DNA of 64,000 nt, from NCBI GenBank assembly GCA_918026815.1, contig CAKJVC010000147.1, positions 310,001 to 374,000 of the forward strand, read 5' to 3'. The translations under genes were made by a program, and so were the position numbers. Positions 22,298-33,393 of the stretch are shown one piece after another. Positions within the stretch are counted from its first letter, which is position 1. Every line of letters starts with the position of its first letter. The notes beneath the pieces are model-generated. The model did no database searches. It had not been told where the DNA came from and was given only the letters and a program-made list of their open reading frames with translations. This DNA comes from Chalara sp. BL73. Taxonomy: Eukaryota; Ascomycota; Leotiomycetes; Helotiales.

Positions 22298-23091
22298 TTA
22301 GACTTGCTCGGCGCCCCATCCTCCATCTGCTTCCCTGTGATACGGAGGTGTGTTAGACGGCGGCTCGTCCGAGAGCTGGTAGGGCAGGAAGACCAACCTC
22401 ATGTTCGCCGGCGGCTCAATTGATGGGATGAATTCCAATGCGACATAAGCAATACCGATGGCGCCGATGACGGTGCCGAAGATCTTGTTCAGGGTCCAGG
22501 CATCGAGGAGGATCGAGCCGACGAAGATGTAGACTGAACTTGTTAGCGCAAGGTTTTGAGTACAGGAGGAACGTTGATGGGAAGGGCAACGCGGAAGACG
22601 TACAGACACCTCTACCAACGAAGGAGAAGAGGAAGGATGCGTAGCGTGAGACTTGAGGTGGGATTTGGAATTCTGGTTCATATTAGGATCTCATTCTCGA
22701 TGTTGGAGCAGGGGAAGGCGGACCAAGAAGCGCAGTAGCTGCCATCGCAGTTAGCATTGAACAGAGCTTTTACAGGCGACGGAAACCTACCAAGACCAAA
22801 AATGATAACATAAACCGCGATTATGATGTCGGTGCTGTTTACCAAAGATTAATTTCCGCGGTGCTGATATCGCCGTCGCAAACTCACAAGTGGAAGCTGG
22901 GGAAGATATGCAGAATTCCTCCCGCTACCATGAGACCACCCACTCCCAGATTGACGAGCCGGCTATACGGAGAGGTATTTGTTAGCATGTATTCGATAGG
23001 TTATGTGGACGCGCAATGGCTGGAGCAAATATTTTTGTTTGTAGCTTGCGCGAGGCATAGGGGGAGCTCACAAAGCATCGGAGAAATCCAT
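22298..23091 (-). CDS. TVP15: Tvp15-family Golgi membrane protein
   Basis: Six exons on the minus strand: 23091-23072, 22962-22888, 22834-22791, 22738-22724, 22672-22604 and 22533-22298, giving 152 residues. All joints keep frame and restore a continuous family-like sequence: MDFSDAFRLVNLGVGGLMV, IIAVYVIIFGLATALLEFQI, PPQVSRYASFLFSFVGRGV, FYIFVGSILL. Exon 4 is only 15 nt and supplies ATALL. Four hydrophobic segments are visible. Yeast Tvp15 (143 residues) resides in Tlg2-containing late Golgi vesicles and is linked to vesicle trafficking. The acidic C-terminal tail is polar and probably cytosolic. The fourth intron has the unusual donor GTCCGC. Unspliced ORFs would miss most of the protein. 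Confidence 0.88.
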
Positions 23092-24090
23092 TGTGCTGTT
23101 GTCGCAGAGAAGCAGCAGAGAGGCAAGTAGCTGGTAGAAGCCGGTGATATGAAAAATTGGACAGTGAAGATTGTATTAAGAGGTTGTTGATCACGGAGGG
23201 TAAAAAGAAGTTTGGTTCAGTCCATCTGGCAGTGCTACGCAATGAGACTGGGCTTGGCTTGTGATGACAGGGGTTGAAGAAGCCAAACCGAATTGGGATG
23301 AGCGAACCGACGACCACCTCCTTCACTCATTGAGAGCTGCCTGGCTACAAATGTTTTATCTTTAGGTTGGAAGATAATTGTGTCTTAGATATGGCGTAAC
23401 AGGGGATTAAATTCCATTCATACGTCTGCCTCAATCAGCACAGCCAAACTAAAGAAATATGCTCAATATCGTTGTTATTCCTCCCAACTGCTGAAAGGCA
23501 ATGGTGCCTAGTGTTGGCTTCATACAATATCTATCGTTTAGCTCTTGCTTGAGGCTAAGTTCTCTAGAGAAGATCTTGCTTCTTTTTTTGTGCCTTTGTG
23601 GTTCTGAAAGGCAATTTTTTGGTTGCCTAATTTGTCGTCGTGGCTTTTCTGCCGTGTGACGATTCCCAAGAACGCCATATCTGAAAACTCGACGTCAAGC
23701 CATTTTGGATTGGACAGTGCGAGGCGCAATTGGCGAGGGAAAATCCAACTGAGCAATACAGTTGCTTTCGTCGGACTACTGTAGATTTGTGTAACGTATG
23801 CTCGATCCATAAAAAGCTTCTCAATCTTACAAGCATTTAATTCCTCTTGCTTTAAAATTCTTGGTCTGTACAAGAGAGAGTTTCTACGGAAATTCAAAAG
23901 TATTCTCAATGGTTTCTTTCATCTATGCGTCATATGTACAGAAGAAATCAAGACAGGATAGTTATGCTCTAGCCTTCATGGCCAGCCAGCTTTTCTAACC
24001 TTTATATTATAAAAGCCACAAGATAAGCTTGGTTTCCCATGATTTATGACAGGTGGTTTCTTGGATGCGTCGCGATCCCGATAGTCTGAT
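23092..24090. other. Intergenic, no supported gene
   Basis: A minus-strand frame at 23538-23909 opens with TTG and has no domain. The part near 23092 is the TVP15 promoter side; the part near 24090 is the 3' side of the oxidase gene. Confidence 0.4.
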
Positions 24091-25352
24091 CTAAAGCTTC
24101 GACTTTGGAGCCAAAATCTCATCTACAATCCCCTTCGCAACATCTGCACACCCATAAGAGGCTTGGAATCCCCATCCAGCATGTCCATAGTTATGCACCA
24201 CCCACACGCCATCGATCTTCTCCTTCTCCAGCCTCAATCCGCTTTGCCTCAGCGGCCGCAAGCCCACTCCGTACCTAATAACACTTAGCTCCTCAATCCC
24301 CTTTCCTCCTGTCAGCGCAGGACATATCGCCACAGCCCGCTTCATGATCTTCAACGCTTGGTAAGGATCAACCTGCGACTCCCAGCTACCCTTCTGGTAC
24401 GTCCCGCCTAAGATTGTTCCGCCGCCAGCAGCGCGCTGCATAATATAGCATGCTTGGTCGTCGCCGTCGTCGGTCCCGGAGGCACAGAACATGGCTGGTA
24501 CCTCGTTCCTCACTACCACGGTAACGCCCCGTGCAGGTATGACATCCGTGTCCATGACACCACCGAGCTTGCTAGCCATAACCCCCGTGGCATTAATCAC
24601 CACATCAGCTTTCTCCCCTGAATGGTGAAGCGAAGCAGCTTCAGAGATGTGGGAGAGCGAAGCGCGCTTTACGACAGCGCCGTTGGCGCAGCATTCGGAG
24701 ATGAGCCACGGGAGGTAGATGGCGAGGTTGAGACACACGGAGGTAAAGCTTGTGCCGGTATCGTAGCCTGATGGAAGTTCAGACTTCGGTATAACTGCGA
24801 AATCTGGAAAGAGAGTTGAGAACCATGGGTTTAAAGAGTTTAGCTCGCTGCGGAGCGGTCCACTGTATGACACAGGATCTTTTGCGCGGTTGTAGAGGAT
24901 GCATTCTGATCTTGTCAGTTGGTTAAAGATGGAAGATTGCCATTTGACATTATGGGTTTGGATTGAGACGAGATAATCTCAACTTACTTTGAAAGTGGAT
25001 GCCAGCCTGCGGAACATCCTTTGCAAGTCTCGCAAGTTCGGGCCAGGTATCTCTCTCGAACTTGGAATTTGGTTCATCTGACATCCTAGCTCATGGAGTC
25101 AGAGAAAAATGCACATGGGATGGTAGAATAATGACGTACGGCATGTAATTTGCTCCCGCCCATGGTGATGTGTATTCGATATCATAATCCCCAGGCATAT
25201 GCTTGGCAACGACGGTGACTTTATACTCCGGATTCTTGGACAATTGTAGAGCAGTGGTGAGCCCAGAAACACCAGCCCTGATTACAGATGAGCTGAGAAA
25301 ATACAGTTCATAAGTTTACTACAACTTACCCGACGACAACAATATTTGGCAT
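24091..25352 (-). CDS. Peroxisomal D-amino-acid oxidase
   Basis: Four exons on the minus strand (25352-25330, 25277-25140, 25085-24988, 24905-24091) give 357 residues. The first intron interrupts the FAD-binding glycine motif, VVVGAGVSGL, in the same way as in many fungal flavoproteins. Next come YDIEYTSPWAGANYMP, the EYTSPWAGA signature of DAAO, then ADVVINATGV and the ICPALTG/GLRPLRQSGLRLE block. The C-terminal HNYGHAGWGFQASYGCA is the DAO signature. The last three residues are SKL, a PTS1 peroxisomal signal. The enzyme oxidises D-amino acids with FAD to the imino acid, then 2-oxo acid, ammonia and H2O2. The length is normal and I see no damage. D-aspartate oxidase is the closest alternative. 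Confidence 0.93.
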
Positions 25353-26099
25353 CTTGGCTTCTACCGTACGATGGTTTGGACTTCTTTGGGTATCGTAGCA
25401 ATGATAGATCAGGAGAAAATGCTATAAGTTCAACACCAACGAAAAAAGAAGCAAGAAGATGATTAAGTAAGAAATGCTAGAAAACTTCTTCCATAAATCT
25501 ATACGAATGACTCTTTTATCTACAAAGTCGCGTTAGTGTTCTGCACTGCAAAAATCACCATCCCCCACCTTTGTCTTTGACAGCAGGAGATGCAACAATC
25601 ATTTATGGAACACGTGATATATCTACTTCTTTGTAATTGTGATAGCAAATGCAATAATAAAATGATGTAACTTTAATGTATATGGTCTCTGAATGCAGCT
25701 AATTTGCCTCATAAAATGATGAGCACTACCACTGAAAAATTGCTGTTCGATGTGTTAAATGACCAGGGCAGGCAAGCTTCGCTAGTCTGGGATGAAGAGT
25801 ATCAACGGAACGATTCAAGCTTGTGTTATCGCTATGTGTATTTGCATTTTCTATTCGTCATGGCAGGCTTATAGATAACGTAAGGTCCCTAGCCGTTATT
25901 TCCATGATCTCTTTATGTACATGCTTCCCAAGTCTAATGCAGAACGCCATTAACAGGCTTGTAACCCGAGCACTTCGGAGATACAGCCTCAATGCTTTCC
26001 TCCCTAAACGCCTTCGCTTAAACCAATTGCATATTTAGATGCTGGATTCCAGGATACAAGAAGAGGGCGGTGATGTAAATTGTTGGTATGTAGGTGAGA
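25353..26099. other. Intergenic, no supported gene
   Basis: AT-rich; upstream of the oxidase and downstream of the OTU gene. The plus-strand frame at 25823-26038 has no features. Confidence 0.45.
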
Positions 26100-27495
26100 C
26101 TAGTATGAGTAGTCAAAGTCTTCAAATGATACCCCTTCAATGAAAATAGGTACATTGTCAAGGCCGTCAAAAATCGTTGGGTCGATATAGCCACTAGCAT
26201 TAATACGGGCATTGTTCTTCATTTGTTTTCTCTGCTTAGTAGTGATGTTCCTGCGCGATCGTCCTTGTGGGATGTAGCGCTTGGAGCTGAGTGAACCTGG
26301 GCCGAATGAGACGTTAGATGACTCGGTTGATTCTGATGCTGACCGATACGAATCTGAACTGCTAGCAGAATACTGGGAACCGGAAGGATCATCATCGTCA
26401 TCATCATCGATAATAATTACAGAAGGAACTTCGATGGACGGTCTGACGACGGGAGGTTCGATGGATGATTTAACAGAAGGAGCCTCAATGTGTGTCTTGA
26501 CTAGAGGAGCCTCGTTGGAGGATTTTGGCATCATGAGCGCTTGAAAGTGGCCACCAGCATTGAACCGAACCGAAGAGTAGTGGCGCCAACCATGAAAAGC
26601 GACATGGGCTACAGGTCGATCGATACCCTCGTCGCCTCCGTAAACCATGTCTCCCAAGTATCTGCTTTCAGTGCTTGTCTGTACGTGAACCTTAATATTG
26701 ATATTGTACGCTCTCGCAATAGCCTTGAGTTCGAGGTGGTCACCCCATTCACGATCCTTTGAAACTCGTCGAACGTACGCCTCCCATACCCCAGCCTTTT
26801 CAGCCTCGCTCAATTCTCTAATTATTGGAACTGGTGCAGACCTGTAGGAGGGGTTTCGGTTTTCTCTCTTGCTTCGTCGAAGCTCAGATTGACCGTGTGC
26901 TTGGAAATCGATGTAGGGTCGGTACTCATGGGGTTCGCTGCGAAGCTGAGTCACCATAGCACGTCGAATGGCTTGATGTTGATCTTGATGGCCATAAAGT
27001 TGATCTGATACAGCACGGAATAAACAGTTGCCTATATGATATCAGCTATCTATCTAAAAAAAAAAAAAAAAGGCTGCAACTTTGTGTGGTTAATGGTGAA
27101 ATGCCCGCGAGTCAGGATGTTGATCCCAATAACAAAAATATTTTTGTTATGGACGTCGTATATTAAAGATATAAATCAACTTCAGCGTTGTGTTGCAGGT
27201 CTCCTGAGCTTCGCAGGCTTCTGCAAGAGAGTGTGGATGCATGCTTTGATGCTGACACGTTGAAAGTTTATGATGACCAACATGCTTCAAAATTGGATAA
27301 AAAGGAAGCATGATAATACTTACCATCATTCAATATCTCCATGATAGCAATATCTCCATTGATCTGGGCAAAGTCATCTTTCAATTTGTTCTCCATCTTT
27401 GCCTTGTGGGCAGGTCGAGTAAGGGTAATCTTCAACTTCAGAGATGTTGTTCCAGCAGCCTTACTCGCGTGTGTCTGTACCTTTTGGCCAGCCAT
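26100..27495 (-). CDS. OTU-family cysteine deubiquitinase
   Basis: Two exons (27495-27324 and 27031-26100) give 367 residues. Splicing creates the catalytic loop DGNCLFRAVSDQLYGHQDQH: the Asp comes from exon 1, the split Gly codon follows, and the nucleophile Cys comes from exon 2. Downstream are WGDHLELKAIARAYNINIKV and HGWRHYSSVRF, which holds the catalytic His. The layout matches OTUD3/OTU-type ubiquitin proteases of about 130 residues. The tail contains four echoes of an IEAPSVK-like motif and then SVIIIDDDDDDD, a hydrophobic core followed by acid, which looks like a SUMO-interaction motif, and a Ser-rich region. The 292-nt intron is several times longer than its neighbours and contains a 17-A run and a palindrome. 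OTU identity is firm; the SUMO link is inference. Confidence 0.88.
27056..27150. repeat. Poly-A run and 22-bp palindrome in the OTU intron
   Basis: A run of 17 A residues is at 27056-27072. A perfect palindrome at 27129-27150 (ATAACAAAAAT then its complement) could form a hairpin. Both lie within the long intron 27032-27323. Confidence 0.75.
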
Positions 27496-28583
27496 GATGT
27501 GCGGTATTGGGAGTCGTAGAGTTTTGTGATGAGAGTCTAGATTGTTGATGAGAAGCCAAAATGGCAGAAGAATCTAACGACGACCCTGGTGGAGAAGCCG
27601 TTTGCAAAGTGAAATGAACAGACTGAAATAATTCTGTCTCCTATCCTGCGTCATCCCTGCCGGGCTAGCTTACCTACCCCTGTTTTGCGGCTGGGTCCCA
27701 GCCTTGCATATGAGCCACAATAGGAAGCGGGGCAGTTGTGGGTCTGATCACGTGAAACTCCTAAATATCGAGTCAGGGGCTCGGTTAGCTCCTAATATAT
27801 GGGTATTTGATTTATGGTTCTAGCACGATAATATTTAGTGTTTTCATTCACAAATTCAGGTTACACGTGCTGGAGTCAGGTAACAAACATTAGTCTTGGA
27901 GACTGGTGCAAATCTTCTCAGCTGATATGCTGACAACATTTCTTCCCTGAGCACACGAAAAGAAAAGCCTTCACCAGCATGTACAGTTTTATTCTTGCCT
28001 GTCTCATCCTTGACGATCAATTTACCTCCATCAGATGGCTTGAAGGCAATTCACATTAGAATAAATAGTCACACTCACAGGTCTTCTGCCATTCACCTTT
28101 GACAACCATAATTGTCTCGTCACATCTGTTTAAAAACCAATGTTGATGATCGACACTATGAATTATTGATATGAGCATATTGCCTCAGGAGCTTATGAGC
28201 ACCGATTTCTTCAACCACGGCGGCATAAGCTCACAGGTGAGCACAATCGGAGCACACCAACTTGGAGCATAAAGGAAACTTCAAAATTCCTGGGTATGCT
28301 GGCGTGTTAAAATCTTAACCTCCATTCAGACGTAACGCGACTTTGGTAGTGAATTTATTTATTAATTTACCTCTGGGTGCTGACGGGCTCCTCAACCGAC
28401 GGTTGCTAGCCCTTACTCCTTGGTGCTTTCAAGCTGTCGGCTTGTCCAAGTAGCCTTTGGTGACATCCACATCGGTGATAGTGTATTGAGAGAGCTCTCT
28501 ATGGTAAAATTGGACACCAACTTGGAATCTTTGGAATCTTAGTTTTGTGTCTGGGAGTTGACAGAAAGGACGATGAGGACTGA
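27496..28583. other. Intergenic, mostly AT-rich
   Basis: OTU promoter at the left; no gene seen. A minus-strand frame entering from 28611 is discussed with the transposon. Confidence 0.4.
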
Positions 28584-29020
28584 ATGAGAAGGGGTACGAT
28601 TGAAACGGCACACTTTAGCGCCTCCATATGTCCCCGCTATTTCCTTTATTAAGGTAGCCAAGCGAACCTCGCGAATACGCTTTTCTACTTTCAGAATTTT
28701 GTTTTGCTGTTGTACTAAGCGAAATACGCTAAGCCCGATTTTGTTTAGAATAAATAATTTCTTTTTAAAACAAATCTTGCTACAAAACATGTATGCATAT
28801 ATATTAAAACAATTTGTTTCAATTAGATTTGTTAGATTTAAATAAATTAAGTTTGAATTTTTTGGGTTGTTATTTAATATAAGTGTTGTGTTGTAAAGTT
28901 GCAACGATATCGCAACCCAAAATTTTCACCAAGTTCCGCGGTAGCGAAATAAAAGCGGCATGCCATGATTTTTGGCGTGTTGGCGCTAAAGTGTGCCGTT
29001 TCAATCGTACCCATGAGAAG
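28584..29020. repeat. 8-bp target-site duplication flanking the miniature transposon
   Basis: ATGAGAAG occurs at 28584-28591 directly before the left inverted end and again at 29013-29020 directly after the right one. Eight bases is the duplication size made by hAT-superfamily transposases, among a few others. Confidence 0.9.
28592..29012. mobile_element. Non-autonomous DNA transposon (hAT-like MITE), 421 bp
   Basis: The ends 28592-28622 and 28982-29012 are perfect 31-bp inverted repeats, starting GGGTACGATTGAAACG on the left. The inside is very AT-rich (around 28690-28900) and encodes no transposase; ORFs crossing it on either strand look like chance. Identical inverted ends plus an intact 8-bp duplication indicate a fairly recent insertion. 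CpG and CpA sites in the ends are intact, so it has not been visibly hit by RIP. Superfamily assignment rests on the duplication length only; P-like or Merlin-like elements also make about 8 bp. Confidence 0.88.
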
Positions 29021-30070
29021 CAGTCTCGGCAATTGTCTTTCCAGAGCGCGCTTCCAATCAAGATTTCTAAAAGTGCCAAAATGTCGTTGTCGAACATTCT
29101 GCGTCCAAAGAAGCAGAGCCTGTTAGAAGAATAGATACCAACATTAGATAGATCTGAGCTGAATTTTTGATAAGCTGTTCAGAACATGTTTGAAGAAGCC
29201 GTATTTGGACCTCAGTGTGCAATAAATGATGGCACAATAAGTAATGCTGCAGGGTCCAAGGCTACCGGGCAACTTTTAAAACCGTAAAGATGTTCCTAGG
29301 AATGGTAGAAGCAATAAAAATCGAAGCAATTACTTTCAACTGGGTCAATAAGCCTAACATTTCTGCAAGCAAGACCAATCTAAACCGTCTAATGGGTTGA
29401 AATATTTGAGACAAGACAACTGCTGGAGCTAGACGTAGATTCATAGTGATTGGCATGAGCGCATGAAGTATCGGAAATAAAAGGCAACACCCGCGGGAGC
29501 GTGACAGCGACCGAAGACAAGGTCTCCATTGGCATGATCTACACAAGGCTGTACCCATGCGCTTGCCCTAAAATAGCCTGTAGAGCCCTAAAGTCTTGGC
29601 GATTAACCCTATCTTTACGGGCACGAAGCCTTGAAAGCTGGTGAGCTTGCAATATGAAAGATGTTCGTCATATATTTTTTATAAAAAAAAGGGAACAGTG
29701 CTTCCTACTTCGTCCGGGTATTTCAACGCCGCTCCTTCCATAATTCTACGGCATAGACGGAAGAAGCGGCTTGTCGTGGGGCTCGGAAGTTGACAAGGAA
29801 TGTGGAGTCATGTAACTTCAAATTCTATTTACGAAGTCCTTATACGATTTTTTTAAAAGACTTTCTAAACTAAGCTAAAGTCTAACAGCTTTAACAGTCA
29901 CCGTCTTGGCATACGTCGTGAAAGTCTAACTTGAATCACAATTCATGACATTTCGTGATTCTGCCACTGCTCCATTCATGTCGATTGAGTGAGTACCTGC
30001 TCAGGTAGTCACGTATAAGAGGGGGTAACTCCCCAATTTTACTTTCTTATCAAAGTTTTGGCTACCGACA
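29021..30070. other. Intergenic between the MITE and the GMC oxidase
   Basis: A minus-strand 98-codon frame at 29262-29558 has an ATG and hydrophobic content but no recognisable family. The final 100 bases contain a TATAAG-like word near 30015 and lead into the oxidase start. Confidence 0.35.
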
Positions 30071-31891
30071 ATGAAATATCTAAAGATTCTCGTTCTCGCT
30101 GCGGCCACGCTTGTAGCAGGAGGTCAAGACAAGCGACAATACCATGCCAGATATTGGAGAAATGATCCATGGGATATAATCGTTGTAGGTGCTGGGCCTG
30201 CTGGAATAATTGGTATGGTGAGAAACTTCCGATACTAGATCTCAGCTGACACATGATACAGTTGCGGATCGATTGTCAGCTGCGGGCTTTTCAACGCTTC
30301 TTCTGGAAAGAGGTGGACCGTCATATGGTGTAACGGGCGGCGACCTCAATAACCGCAGGCCAGTGAGTCTAGTCCATCAATGAAATTATCCGATATACTG
30401 ACAATAGCCCGACAGCCTTGGCTCAACGAGACGGATCTCACCAGAGTCGACGTTCCAGGACTTTACAAGTCCATCTTCGGAAGCAATGCTGGAGATCTAA
30501 TATGTGGACCGGCCGTCAACGCTTACGGTGGATGTACCATTGGTGGGAGCTCAGCAATCAATGCGGGGTTATACTTTGAGCCACCAGCGAGTGATTATGA
30601 TCTCTACTTTCCCGAAGGATGGAAGTCTAACGACATGATAAATGCTACACGGCGATTGAAGAACGTGCAGCCACCAGTCAGCATAACATCTCAAGACGGA
30701 ATGCGATACCTTCAGACAGGGTACGATGCAGCCAGGAAATGGATTGTGGACAATATACATTTCAGAGATACCGACTTTGCTGCCGCTCCTAATAACAAGA
30801 CAGGAGTATTTGGTCATCCAGTCTACAACTATATCTTTGGCCAGAGAGGTGGTCCTGTTCGGACCTACCTACAGAGCAGTCTGAAGCGCAAGAGATTTCG
30901 CTTGCAAAGATACACTACAGTTGTCCGAGTTGAGAGAAGTGGTAATAGAGCTACAGGCGTCACTGTCAAGATCAATGGTACAGAGTCCCTAATCAAGCTT
31001 TCTGAAAGAGGACGAGTCATTCTGAGCGGTGGAGCCCTTTTAAGCCCCGCGTTATTGATGTGTTCAGGTATTGGAAGCCAGGATGTTCTTGCTACTCTCC
31101 AAGCAAGCGGGAAGCTCTCTCCAAGCCTTCCCAGCAAGGACTGGATAAATCTCCCAGCCGTGGGTGCAGGACTTTTTGACAACCCCAACACATTTATCGA
31201 ATTAGAGGGTGATCCCATCCAATCATATACACATTCGTACAATAATCCTCCACCAACCGATGAGCAGCTTTATCTACAAAGTAGAAGCGGTCCATACAGC
31301 TTTGCAAGCCAAACATCCGCCTTTTGGGATACATTAACTCATCCTGATGGTCGCACCGCTGCATTCCAAGGAACCATTGATTCGTCTGGGTATGGCGATT
31401 TCATGAGCAACAAAACAATTACCCTTAATGTTTACGGTACTAGTGGACTGCTATCCAAAGGCCGCGTCGTTCTAGATGGAAACTTCATTCCAGGACCAGA
31501 TGCCAATGTCTATTATTCTGACCCGCAAGGTCAAGACGCAAAAGATATCGCAAATTTTATCTATAAGATCTTCCAAGGTCTTCCAGGCTCTGGTCTCAGA
31601 TCTTTAAATATTCCTCAAACTGCGACAAAAGAAGAGATCGAGAAATACATCACAACGGGGTCGGCATATGCGAGAGGTATGGTCAATCACTGGAGCTCGA
31701 GCTGCCGGATCGGCGAGTGCGTAGATGTAAATACGAGGGTGATTGGGATGGAAAATCTGCATGTGGTTGACGGGAGCATTATTGCGCCATTAACGGTTAA
31801 CCCTCAGTTTGGGATCATGGCTGCTGCGGAGAGAGCGTCAGAATTGATTCTGGCGTTGTATGGGAAATCGATTTATGATGGCTGGGTATGA
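30071..31891 (+). CDS. Secreted GMC oxidoreductase (cellobiose-dehydrogenase-flavodomain-like)
   Basis: Three exons (30071-30212, 30262-30362, 30416-31891) give 572 residues. A signal peptide (MKYLKILVLAAATLVAGG) precedes the FAD motif, WDIIVVGAGPAGI, whose last codon is split by intron 1. GLNAG-type sequence follows (GGSSAINAGLYFEP), then the substrate domain, and the C-terminal block VNHWSSSCRIG...LHVVDGSIIAPLTVNPQFG. There His (in NHW) and Asn (in NPQ) are the expected catalytic pair. The C-terminal arrangement resembles the flavin domain of cellobiose dehydrogenase, but there is no cytochrome domain and no CBM. Likely an extracellular sugar or alcohol oxidase or dehydrogenase; the substrate cannot be read from the sequence. 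Several N-glycosylation sites are present. Confidence 0.9.
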
Positions 31892-33393
31892 TGGCGTAGG
31901 AGGCGCTCGGAGAAGCAGAAAAGATGATAATGTGGAGATGTGATTAATATTGATACCCACTAGTGCATATACATAGTTAATAAGCCTGAATTTCCTGTTG
32001 TAGTTTATCAAAGACAATGATGGTGATATGCTATACTGTGGGCCTGTGACTGACACTCTAGGGATGAAATTTTAGGATCTGTAGAGGAGGATGGGGTCAT
32101 GACGTTTAGGCAAGGCGTAACGCAGATATTTGCAACCAAAGTGTAGTGTACTTTCACATCTGGAGATTATTAGGCTTCACAGCCTGGACACTTGGTGACA
32201 GGTTTGTTTTATTTCTGACATAAACAGGGCTAGCCCGCTTTGATGATACGGAACAAAGTCTAAATGGTATTATTATCTTTCTACACACTGAACAGCCTAG
32301 CATTTCCCACCATTATAGGCTATACAGGCATGCCATGAACGGCTAAGGCGATACTAAGTCCTCTCATTAGCTTAGGTGCAACTAAGATTCTCACAATAAT
32401 GCGTAGGCATGCAATGAAGATCATTACATGGAATCAGCTGCTCTGCCTGGCTACAATACAGAAGCCCTGGCTCTCCCTCTCGTCGCTTCGCAGATATGCA
32501 AGTGGATAGAATGAATAAAATGTGTCTTCTGATTTGGTGAAATCAAGCTGTTCACAAACGTTCTCGTTTGTCAGAACCGTTTTGGGGCTCTCTTTGTGCC
32601 TGGAAGAATGAAGCATCCTTGCAGGTGCTCCGTAGGTACGCTATAGTAAAAGGTCACACACGGAAGTGCAATATCCACAAAGCAAAAGTCTGCACTTGCC
32701 TGGAGACCAGCTTTTTGAAAACCAAATTTTCTTCAGATAGGCAGTGAGATTTCCTGCCACCGAACCACATACAGCTTCGCAGACATGCAACAGGGAAATG
32801 AGGGACATGTCAGGAAGGGTCTAGCTAGCTATAAAGTGGATGTAGCAGGTTATATACATGGTTCGAATTCGATTTACGCAGAATAAGGATCAACAGCGTA
32901 AGAATAAACGCCCGTGACATTTTCTTTTTAACAGTTGTGTAGTAAAACAGCGAACGAGTATGACTATGAAAAAGGTTATGATTGGCCGGCTTAGACAAAT
33001 GGAATGAGCTTTTCTACACCCATCATTTCCTCCAATAAATAGCCGGAAATTATCTGGGATCAATTATGATGCATAGTTCATAAAAATTAATACAACACTC
33101 GCTTAGCCCCTATTCAACCCTGATACGATTATTATTTACCCAAATCAGCAGCTGGATAATGAAATCGACTTTGACAAGAGCAAGAATGCCTCAGAGAAGG
33201 GTTGTAATTATGAAACAACTTGTTTCACCCATGAAAATTTACAAATAGAACCTACACTACCATGCCCAGGGAAATCACGTAGGTCACGTGTGCCAAGCAC
33301 TCGCAAAAACGTGGTTCCGTCATCCGCTCAGAATGTTTCCATCTCTCAATTGACAAAACGAAGCTCCAATTGCGTCTACAATCCCTCAACGCG
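31892..33393. other. 1.5-kb intergenic region
   Basis: No gene is supported; the minus-strand 60-codon frame at 32434-32616 has no features. The word CTTCGCAGAYATGCAA occurs twice (about 32484 and 32775). CACGTG near 33286, 108 bp before the MRP51 start, could be an E-box-like bHLH site. Confidence 0.4.

Noticed and set aside
23538..23909. 123-codon minus-strand frame
   Set aside because: TTG start, no domain, no splice continuation.
28539..28904. 121-codon minus-strand frame crossing the MITE left end
   Set aside because: It runs through the transposon end and its AT-rich body; Asn/Leu/Ile/Lys-rich as expected by chance.
29262..29558. 98-codon hydrophobic minus-strand frame
   Set aside because: It has an ATG and a membrane-like stretch, but no family, no splice partner and no conserved pattern that I can see.
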